Assembly: GCF_004193775.1 (NCBI RefSeq)
Contig: NC_041020.1
Span: forward strand, 7,881,198 to 7,945,197
Direction of reading: 5' to 3'
DNA from: Glycine soja
Lineage: Eukaryota > Streptophyta > Magnoliopsida > Fabales > Fabaceae
Length of the DNA: 64,000 nt
A program made the position numbers and the translations under genes. This document shows, in pieces, positions 13,022 through 23,400 of the stretch. Under the pieces are notes generated by a model. The model saw only the letters and a list, made by a program, of their open reading frames with translations, did no database searches and had not been told where the DNA came from. Each line of letters opens with the position of its first letter. Positions within the stretch are counted from its first letter, which is position 1.

Positions 13022-13584
13022 AAGGCAGCTGGAAATGGAGCCTTGACAACATACAAAAACATACCAAACTTAGCAACTGCTTTTGAGGAAGGACTTCAAG
13101 CCAAAGCAATGGGTACCCTCTGGATTGGTAACAATATTTCTGTTTGTAACACGAGAGAGAGCTGCCCAGCAAAGACAGTGGCTGACAGCAGAGAAGGAGA
13201 AAGCAGGACTGGCAGAGGCCATTTTTGATCAAAAAGACGAAGCCCTAACGGAGAACGAGAAGGGAACGCAAGAGCTGGACAGCAAAGGCTAAAACAAGGG
13301 CTGAAACATGCCTAGAAGAAAAGGATGAGACGTTTGAAACTAGTCCGGCAAGTTTCCGGTGGTCAGAGGGCGGCGCATGGACTTCACACGCCGAGACTGG
13401 CACGAACTTGCAGCAGCGCGTGGCTGGGATTCTGGCCACGCAACTTGTAGGGGTGAGTCACGCTCCTCGAGGCGCACTCAACCCTGGATTTGCCAGAAAA
13501 AGTGGTGGTCGGAGTGGCGGCTAGCAGCCGGCAGTGGCCGGAGATGGCGGCGACGCCGGAGACAATCAGAACGGGACTGTACCC

Positions 13585-13596
13585 GCTCTGATACCA
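13585..13596 (-). other. Primer-binding site of the copia-type element
   Basis: The plus strand reads gctctgatacca, the reverse complement of tggtatcagagc, directly abutting the 5' LTR. This is the classical site that pairs with the 3' end of initiator-Met tRNA to prime minus-strand DNA. Confidence 0.92.
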
Positions 13597-13891
13597 TGTT
13601 AAAAATAGAGGACTACATTGCTTGAGGATTTGAGATACTCAAGAACTTGAATTTGAATGAGTGGAGAAAATTGTCACACTCAGCACTTAGCTTTTTATTA
13701 ACACATATATATATAGTACAGAGAGAGAAGGGGAAAGCTGCCTTTGGATAAGGATTAGACACTCAACTTCCCACACACTCAACATGACAACACATAAAGC
13801 TTAATACACACTCAACCTCACTCACACACTGAAAACAGCCTTTTACCTACACAGTCTACACAATACAGCTGTATACAATATATATTTAACA
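13597..13891 (-). repeat. 5' LTR of the copia-type element
   Basis: About 295 bp, TG...CA ends, near-identical to 7263-7552. It contains a short TA microsatellite and small indels relative to its partner. It lies upstream of the primer-binding site on the minus strand, which makes it the 5' LTR. Confidence 0.9.
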
Positions 13892-14247
13892 GAATGAAAA
13901 TATTCAAAAGGGCTAGAACATTAGTGTGTCAATTTTTTGTTTTCCCGCAATGCTCTATGCTCCACGCCTCCTTCACTATAGTTTTTTTATTTCAAAAATG
14001 CAGATTGCTTTTAATTTGCACAGGGTGGAAGATGAGAGCATTTTTGTCCTAAAATTTCATTACACAAGCATGTGCCTCACATGAGATGGGTTTGGGTTAA
14101 CAGAACTAACACTGTTAATGTGGAGGGGGTGCAAGTGTAACGGAATTACGAAACTCTGGAGTTTTGTGTAGAGGTTATGAACGGAGGGGGTGTGAATGTA
14201 ATAAGTCCTAAGTGCAAGGGAGGCGATGTAATCTGCTCTATAATTTT

Positions 14248-14488
14248 AGATGTTTAAGGACTATTGCTTACAAAATATCAAACAGACATTGCAAAAACTG
14301 GTAATCAGGCTCACCATATATTAGAATCAGTAGTATAATATTGATACTCAATTATCATCCTAAAAAAATGTTGTTAGGTGTCAATTGAACAGAGCAGAAT
14401 GCATAGATACCCACTCACACAAATGGACCAAATAAACAATTGGCAATAAATTTACATTTCATAAGTTGAAGGAATAAAATGCGCATAC
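14248..14488. other. Short non-coding stretch between MULE and exon 10
   Basis: No feature was seen. It should be intronic or 3'-flanking DNA of the zinc-transporter-like gene on the minus strand. Confidence 0.4.
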
Positions 14489-14490
14489 TT

Positions 14491-17400
14491 CAAGTAGGTA
14501 GTGGTGACATCAGGATTTGATTATCAAATTCTCCATTGGATAAATCTGAATTTCGGATAGAATCTTTTCTATTGTGCTCCAATGAAGTTGCTTCATATAT
14601 CCCTACATTATTCCATTACAATGAACATTTAAGATTATTAGCTACTAAAAGAGAAAAACAGAAACAAGAAAGCCTTAATTCAATAATCATTATATTTACT
14701 CTCTCTGAAATACAAGCTCAATTCTAGAAGATAGGAAAATGTAGTTGAATGGTAGTGAATAGTGACTAGTAATTTTGGAGCCTCCTTAAAAATCAAATTA
14801 TTACTAGTAAGAAAAGGCAATAAAAAAACAGTGAAGTTCAAGAATTCAACATGAATTGCTTCAAGATAAGCTGAGTTTAAAACAGATTTAACCTTTTTCC
14901 AGAATATGAATGTCATTTAAAAATCCAGGGGATAAAACCAATGTATATAGAATCTGAGAAGCAAAGTATCATAAAAACAAGTTAGGGCCTGTTTAACTTC
15001 CTTCTCACTTTTTGGTTTCAAAAACTGCTTTATAAAATAATTCCATGCTACTCGGCAATCAATTTCTTGTCCAAAATTGTTTCCAATAGCTGGTCTGTCT
15101 CATTCTCTTTTTCTATTTTGTAGTCCTACCTCAAGAGTGTGGGTCATTGGAAGTGGTGTTGCATGTCGTGAGGCATGAGCTTGGTGTGGGCAACTATTTC
15201 CTTGGTTTTTTTTTAAACTGAAAACAGTTTTTGAAAATAGAAATCAAACACACCCTTAAAATTTGTAAGGCATGACAAAAAGTTATCAGCTACTAGTTCA
15301 GTTATAGTGTTCTTTTTTTTTTTTGAACTGCAAAGATAATATATATATATTAATCAAATAATAGTACCAGGGGTACTACATGATAAGAAGGAGCTAAAGT
15401 CTCCAGGAACATGAGTTCAAAAATACAAAACACAAATGCCCTACAAGAATCCCCCAAAACCCTTAGCCCAGCAGACCACAAACTAAATAAATGCCATAGG
15501 CATGGTTGAGGACCATTGATGAAAGGGGGCATTGAAGTCCTTTTCCCACCCCCTCAGCCAGGACCAAGTAAGAAAGTTAGTGTTATCCACCAGCTTAGAA
15601 ATCTGGAAAGGCTGATTATGAAAGATGACATCATTACAGAGCTTCCATATGGACATTGTAGCTGCTATCCAACAAATTTTCCTTCTTGTATTCGAAGCCT
15701 TCAAACCTGCTATGGAATATTGCTGAAGGAAGTGCTCCATGGGCCTGCAGTGAAGAGCTCTATCCTCCTTAACCCAGGTGTTAAATTCCCACCACAAAGG
15801 CATAACTTTGTGGCAAGAGAAAAGCAAGTGGGAAGCAGATTCAGAGCTGGTTTGACAGAAGGGGCATAATTCATTGACCAGATCAACATTTCTCTTGGAT
15901 AGGTTCTCCTTAGTAGGAAGCCTATCCCAAAGCAATCTCCACGCAAAGGTTAAGGCTCTAGGAGGAATTTTAGTATCCCACAGCTGGCAGAAACCAAGCT
16001 GATGATCTGCAGGAGACAACTCAGCTTTAATGCAAAGATAAGCAGATTTAGAAGAGAATATCCCATTAGAAGCAGCTCCCCACACCCAGCTATCCTTTGA
16101 CAAAACATTCAAGTTGATGACAGCAGTCTGATCAATAAAATCTGAGGCTATCCCCATTTCATTGTCAAACAAATTGCGCCTCCAAGAGAATTTCCATTCC
16201 CACCCCGATTCACAGAAAGAGCCCATCTCTGCTACAGTATGTTGTTTTTGCAAGGAGATACGATAGAGCTCTGGATATTTATCTTTAAGAGCTATCCCCC
16301 CATCCATCCAATAGTCCTCCCAGAACAAAATTTGATCACCTCTTCCCAGCCTCCAAATAAACTGCTTAGATACCTCCGCCATACCCCCATGCTGATTAAT
16401 GGATCTCAAGTCAAACCACCAATGAGAGAAATTAGGCTTTGGTGGCCCCCCTTCCAAGCCTCTCCAGCCTCTATATTTAGAAATCAGGATATGGCTCCAT
16501 AGCTGATCACTTTGCTGGAACATCAACCATTTCCATTTAATTAAAAGAGCATTGTTGAGGGCCTTGATATCTTTAATACCCAAACCTCCCCTTTCTCTAG
16601 ATGAACAAACATGGCTCCAAGCTATCCAGGCAATCTTCTTTCCTTCAGAATTTCCACCCCACAAAAAGTGTCTTCGAATAGCATTTAATCTATTAATGAC
16701 TGCTGAGGGAGCCCTGTAAAAAGACAAGTAAAACAAGGGAAGTGCTGTTAAAACAGCATTGATAAGGGTGATTCTTCCAGCCATAGAGATGTTCCTTTGA
16801 TTCCACTTGTTCAACCTAGCCTCGAACCTTCTAATGATAGGCTCCCACACCATATTTCTTCTCAGATTAATGCCTATAGGCAACCCTAGGTAGCAGAAGG
16901 GGAATTGAAGCATGGCACAATTAAGATAATCAGCAGCGGCACAACACCATTCTTCAGATTGGCCAATTGCCCCAAAGTGGCTCTTGGCAAAGTTAATTCT
17001 CAAGCCTGAAACCATCTCATAGCTTCTAAGAATGGCCTTCACAGCTTTGACATTATCCATAGAAGCTTCTCCAAAAAAGATAGTATCATCAGCAAATTAG
17101 AGGATGTTCACTGGGATCTTATGCTTCCCCACCAAGAAACTTTGAAAGCAGTTTTTGATTGAAGTTTCCCTCATCATTCCTGTCAAGCCTTCAGCCACCA
17201 AGACAAACAATAAAGGGGCCAAAGGGTCCCCTTGCCTCAAGCCTCTTTAAGGCTTAAATTCAGATGTAGGGCTTCCATTCACAAGAATAGATATAGAGGC
17301 TGATGTGAGGCACCCCTTAATCCAACCAATCCATCTATCATGGAACCCCATTCTTCCCATCATATAAAACAGAAATTGCCAAGACACCGAGTCGTAAGCT

Positions 17401-20400
17401 TTTTCAAAGTCAACTTTAAACACCATGCAAGGCCTCTTAGACCTCCTAGCCTCCTCAACCACCTCATTGGCAATTAAAACACCATGGAGCAGCTGTCTAC
17501 CCTTCACAAAGGCTGTTTGCCTTTCATCAATGAGGTGGTTCATGACCTTGCTAAGCCTATTAGCCAATATCTTAGTAATGATTTTGTAGACACATCCAAT
17601 GACGGAGATGGGTCTGAAATCATTAAAGGATTGGGGGTCCGTAATCTTAGGGATAAGAGCAATGAAAGAAGAGTTGAGACCCTTGGGGAAGGAAGCATTC
17701 ACATGGAATTCTGCTATAAATCATAGGAATTCAGGCTTCAATTCCTTCCAAAAATGCTTAATAAATCTGAAATTAAAGTCATCTGGCCCTGGGCTTTTGT
17801 CATTGCCACAAGCCCACACAGCACACCTTATCTCTTCCTCTTTAAAAGGTTCAATCATAATATCTCTCTGAGTAGAAGTCAGACTTTTAAAAGCAACCCC
17901 ATCTAGATTAGGTCTGCTCAAGTGAGGCTCATTGAACCTGTTCTGAAAATGATGAAGGATTTCAGCCTTTATAGTGTTAGGATTTTCCACCTAGGTGTCA
18001 CCAATCTGCATTCCCCTCAAAGCATTTCTCCTCCTCCTGAAATTAATAACTCTATGAAAATAGGATGTGTTGTTGTCCCCCTCTTTGATCCATCTGCATC
18101 TTGATTTCTGCCTCACAATAGACTCCTGCATAGTAGCTTTTCCCCAAAGGTCAGCTTGGGTTTTCTTGAGCTCCTGGACTTGTTGTTCAGAAGGTTGAGC
18201 TGGTATAGAATTCTCCAAGTCATTTAGTTTCTGTTGAAGCTGTTTGACTTTGCTGCACAGGTCTCCTATGTTGTCTTTACTCCAGATTTTTAGCCTCTGT
18301 TTAAGATGCTGAAGCTTGCATTTTAAAGCATAACCACCCCACCCCATAGGCTGATAATCTAACCAACAGTCCCTCACTACCTTCTGAAATTGCTTGTTCA
18401 TTAACCATCCATCATAAACCTTAAAAGGTTTAGGGCCCCAATCAATGCATTTAGATTGCATGATAATAGGACAATGGTCAGAGTAATTCCTCTCAAGGTT
18501 AAATTGGGAGCTGTCAGGCCATCTGGACAACCAGCCATCAGAAACACACACTCTGTCCAGTTTGCTTTTGCAGGAGCCATTAGGCCTAACCCAAGTAAAG
18601 GGTTTACCCACACAAGGAATATCATCAACCTCCATTTCATGAAGCCAATCATTGAATTCAGATATTAAGCCATTATCTGAATTGCTGCGGTTACTTCCCA
18701 ATCTTTCAGAGGGATTCCTAACACAATTGAAATCCCCTACCAGACACCAACAATCATCCTGAATTTGAGATTTCCTTCTACTCAAGCTCTGCCACAGCTG
18801 TCTTTTACCTTCAATATCACAAGGAGCATAGATATTGTCTACAACCACTCTCTGCATCTCAGCCAACCAAGTCCCACCCAACATAATAAATCCCTTTTCA
18901 GTGATTCTGAAATCAACTTGAAAGTTGTTATTATCCCAAATACACAGCAGCCCCCCAACAGTGTTCTCAGCAGGTTGCCATTCCCATGCAACATCTGAGT
19001 GGCCTCACAAAACCTGACAATCCTCCCTAGAAAGAGAATCCCTTTTTGTTTCTTGCAAACACAGAACATCCACTTGATGCTTTCCAACCAGTTTCCTAAT
19101 AGAGGCCCATTTAATGCCTCTACCAAGCCCTCTAATATTGTAGGAAAGAATATTCATCTATGAGTTTTCCTCTCTCCCAACTCCATAGCTTCATTTCTGT
19201 CCCTAGCCTCCATGTCTGCAAAGCTTTGAATAAAATCAGAATGACCTTTGTCTGTTTCCAAGCCCATATGTGTCCCCAATTCCCATATTGCTGGGCCTCT
19301 TCCAGCAAATGATTGTTGCAAACAATTTTACTTTTTAATTTTCCTTCTGCTTCTAATTGATTGTGGGTTTTACTTTGATTCTGAATAACATGTGATGGCC
19401 ATATCTTTGACTCCTTCTAGCCCTTGAGTTTCTTCTGCCACGGGTTCAAGCTGGGGGGCTTTGTAGTGAGACACTCTCTGTCTTCTGTAGACTTTGGAGT
19501 ATTTTTCAGGCTTTTCATTAGGGGATTGGGCTACATAAGTGTAGCCATCCTTATTACTCTCTTCATTTTTCCATAGTAGGCCCGAGCTATCACTTGGCCC
19601 AATGCCTGATTGGGTCTGATGGGGGTACAAATGGGTGTGGGGTTCCATTAGCAGAGTGTCTTCCACGTGTACCCCATAAGGGAGCTGATCTCCAAAAGCT
19701 TTTACTCCACCATTCAAATTGTTGCCTTGAGAGTGATTCCCCTTCTTTCGATAATCAGCTTGAGAGCTGTGCTCAATTGCCTCTTTAGGTAGGGCAGTCC
19801 CTGCTTTCGTTGCTGGTTCTCTGATTCCAGGGTCAACATTTGCCTTAAACGGGCCCTGGGTTCCCTCCTTTGTAGTCACTATCTCATCTCTGTGATCTTC
19901 ATCAGAATGGGTTTTACCTAGCAGTCTGTGTTCACCGCAGTGACCATTGGATTCTCCTTTTGTCTGGTAGTTTCGAGGGGATTCCAAGTTCGGGGATGGC
20001 AGCTCCAACGAGTACGAGGAAAAGCCATCGATGTTGTCGTCGTCATCTCCGGCGATACCTCCGTCCTCCAACGTCACCTCATCGGACCAGACGTCGGACA
20101 GAGAGCTGCTCTTCTGGTTCACGACGTCACCAATCCCTGTCTCCTCCACAAACCAGACCTGGTAGTCAAGCTCGCCGGCGTGAACGTTGATCTCCTTCGA
20201 TATCGACGGCGGGAGGGGAGTTCGGACCAATATACGGGCTCGGTCCAATCTGCGTCGGTTGTCGGTATCGTCATCTAGTTCGATAACGTCGCCGATTAAG
20301 GCAGTGGCTTTCCTGAAGTGGTCCGCGCCCCACATCTCTATCGGGAATCCCCATACTTGCAGCCAAACGACCCTATTTTGTGGTCTACATCCCGGCCTCC

Positions 20401-23400
20401 ACCTCTCCAGAGAATAGAACAATGAACTTCCATTGTTCTTCTCCGTTTGGATGATGTGCTGCGCCTTTTCCTCCGATAACCCCATGAGGAGGATCATATC
20501 ATCGCTGAGGAATTTAGTACAGATATTATATCCTAAGTCCCATGCTACTCGATCCTCTATACTCTCCACCGCCATAACCTTCTTCAACTTCCCTACCCAA
20601 GCATCTTTGCACCAGTATTCCCCGTCTTTGATAGGTGTGATCGAAATGGTGGGTGTTGCCGCCTCGCGTCTCGCCTCGCGTCTCATGTTGACACCTGGAG
20701 CAGCTCCCTTGGCCGTGACTTCAGCGTATGTTCTCCGAGGTGGTGTGAATGTTTCTACTCGAGGTTTGTATAGCTCCTCATTTGACTTCCCCCCAAGGCT
20801 ACCTTTCTATTTCAGCTGTTGATTCCTTGTTGTTCTTGCAAACCGGGGCAAGTTCACAAACAGCTTGTAATCATGAATGAAAATGTTATCCAGCTTCACC
20901 TCCAACTCTCTTGCGTCCGAGACTCCCTTAAACCGCACAAATTCATACCTTCTACCCTCCTTATTACAGCGTTTGGCGATGAAGACTTCACGCACATCAC
21001 CCCAACGTTTGAAATGTTTCCAGAGCAGCTCTTCATTTGCTTCTTCAGGGAAGTGGGTGAAGTAATATGAAGTAATATCCCCCTTATTTCTCCAGTTAAA
21101 GTGTTCTACAAACAATACATGAAAAATATAATTTAAAGGGAATAATAATATTCAAAACTAACTGCTAAACATACCAAAACCTAATATTAAGCAGCAAATC
21201 GTGAATCCTGTGAGAGAAAAATCCATCTTGTACACTTTCTCCATTATGATGATGCACGCACCAGCTGCTGCTAAGTGCCTTGGTGAGGAGAAAACCATGT
21301 GTAATCTACAAAAAGAAAAGTAAGAATTTTCAGCTACTTCACAACAAAAAAGAGTTCCAAATGTCATGCACCATACAGAACTTAAAAATTCAAATACAAT
21401 TCAGATCTTCCCAAATCAATTTTGAATTTAAATTTGACCTAATTTCTATCCAACTTCTTTCATATACATTAGATGAAGTCAGATATAAGTCAATTAATTA
21501 ATTTCTAGACAAGAAATTATAATTTCATAAAACTGAAAATTGAATAATTGATTCTAATGAGGATTAGGAGAATATTACAGCTGGAATGCTTATGCCATTT
21601 GCTAATAGTTATTTTATAGAACCTTGTCTGATAATCTAAAGAGCATAAGAAACTTAATTTCAAAATGCATAAACACTTTCCCATTACTCACTTTACTTAT
21701 GGCAAGATTATTATCATTCATGGCATACCTCTCCTCTGCAATACTGTCGGCATAAAATATCACAATATTTCCAAACAGAATAGTGCTCAAGAAGGCCCAA
21801 GCAGAAAAAGGAAGCTTTGTGTTGCTATCAGATTCAGATGATGATCCCTGAAGGACATGAAAGAGGGGGGGACAAGAGGGTTATGAAAATTGTCAAATGT
21901 CAATCTTGCAAAAACCACAAAACAATATAAGAATCCCACAAAGACATAACCCTATTTAATATAGACGTAAAAGTGAAAATTACAAAGAACTCACTATGAT
22001 CATGTCCCACATGGCAATAGGAAACATAAAACATGTTGCAGAAGCAATAGTTAAAGCATGGAGTCGCCTTTTAAGTTGATTCTGAAAACAAAATGTTCAG
22101 GGGTTATGGAATGGATACACACAAAACACTTTGCACCAAAGTCAAAGTCAAAGTATGAAGTGCAAATTACATAAATGTTACCACCTTGATTGAAACACGC
22201 CTAGCAATCACTCTCCTGAGTGCAGATAGAATACCAGCAATAATAGGGACTAACATTTTCCTCAGACCCAAAACTGGTTCAGTTTTAACCTCAGAATCAT
22301 CTCTATCTTCCCATGGTATATTCCAGTTAAGTATACAACACTTACAGAAAAGATAAAAAGTATGAAAAACTAAACAGAAAAGAAAAAGAACACACGGAGA
22401 AAAAGATATTTTAGCAGTAAACTTGGTAAATTTAAGAAACAAGATAACGCAGTCTGACTGAGGATATAGAATGGAGAATGTGTTGCAGTAGCCCATCCTT
22501 CTGATAACAGGTATAAGGATGCCAACATGGCAATAAGGCCACCTATCTGGTTCAAAATAAGAAAGTATCCATTGGATTAGAGAATATCCAAACTTATGTT
22601 TCAAACACATTAATCACAAGCAGCAATACAAATCACATTATTTAATTTATCATAGTACAACCTGGCTTAAATCATAGTAGTCAGTGAGCTACAGTGCAGT
22701 AGCAGAGCATAGCAACCCTAGGCTACTATGGGATTCAAATAGTGGAGCAATTTTCAATAGTAGCCATTGCAACTGTAATAGCAGCATTTCATATGTTATA
22801 GTGGCACTACCATGATATAGGCTTCAAAAAACCCTTTTTTACTCCTAAACAAAATAGTGATTTCTTCCACATTATCTAATGCTTTTTTTATTCGAGAAAC
22901 ATAATAGGATTTGAAACCCTTCTTCCTAGACCAACCCTCAAAAAGTTAACTCTGTTTTGACCTTTCTTCCTTCACACTTTGCAGGACTATTTTGCCCCAT
23001 GTTCCGCTCTTTCTTCTTCATTTAAACTTCCCTGTTCACATTCTACTAATTTTTATCTAATTTGTTTATGTTCTTTTTCTATTAATTTCACCATCATCGT
23101 GATGGTCTCATTTAATGTCAGTAATCATAATCCAATGAGTGAGTTCCTAATAAATAGAGTTAACAACAAATTAAGGGTATAAAAGAAATTTAACCCTGGG
23201 TAAGTTTGAAAACTAGTAATTGTTTCTTATAAGAGTTTAATTCCTATGCACTGACGGCGTAAAACAGTTTAACACCATCATCCAATCACAAATCACCGTT
23301 TGAATTACTTTAAGATAATTATTTTAAAAGTCAAGAAACTTACCATACGTGGTGGATTGTGATTGAATGATTGTGTAAAACTTTTTACACGGTTAGTGTA

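Larger units (their letters stand above)
7263..13891 (-). mobile_element. Non-autonomous Ty1-copia-type LTR element
   Basis: Two near-identical LTRs (7263-7552 and 13597-13891) start tgttaaaaatag and end in ttaaca. An exact 5-bp TSD, gaatg, lies at 7258-7262 and 13892-13896. Next to the right LTR is the reverse complement of tggtatcagagc, the initiator-methionine tRNA binding site of copia elements, so the element reads right to left. A purine-rich tract on the minus strand abuts the left LTR (7553-7566). No gag, integrase or reverse transcriptase frame is present; instead the interior holds tandem repeats and a nested hAT element. High LTR similarity suggests a recent insertion. Confidence 0.9.
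6168..14238. mobile_element. Mutator-like element 1 hosting nested insertions
   Basis: The left end gagcaaattacac and the right end (read on the minus strand) gagcagattacat begin inverted repeats of roughly 130 bp; both continue through 'acttaggactta' and a C-rich tract. The element is flanked on both sides by the exact 9-bp sequence tataatttt (6159-6167 and 14239-14247), the duplication size typical of Mutator superfamily elements. Once the nested copia and hAT insertions are removed about 1.4 kb remains, with no transposase, so this is a non-autonomous MULE. It lies downstream of the last recognisable exon (14489-14602) of the zinc-transporter-like gene, on that gene's strand. Confidence 0.8.
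15313..21092 (-). mobile_element. L1-type LINE inserted in an intron
   Basis: The 3' end is a T run on the plus strand (15313-15324), i.e. a poly(A) tail on the minus strand. The flanks cagttatagtgttc (15299-15312) and cagttaaagtgttc (21093-21106) match over 14 bp with one mismatch, a target-site duplication. The insert is 5,780 bp and reads in the same direction as the MTP12-like gene. ORF1 (RRM type) and ORF2 (endonuclease, reverse transcriptase, zf-RVT) are recognisable, with six stop codons between them but no frameshifts. The 5' junction falls inside the beginning of ORF1, so the copy is slightly 5'-truncated. Confidence 0.88.

Noticed and set aside
15516..20822. Several plus-strand frames of 60-129 codons
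   Set aside because: All lie antisense to the LINE ORF1/ORF2 coding sequence and show no domains.
22370..22610. Longer frames reading through exons 5 and 6 of the MTP12-like gene
   Set aside because: The extra codons are intronic; splice phase and homology support the shorter exons.
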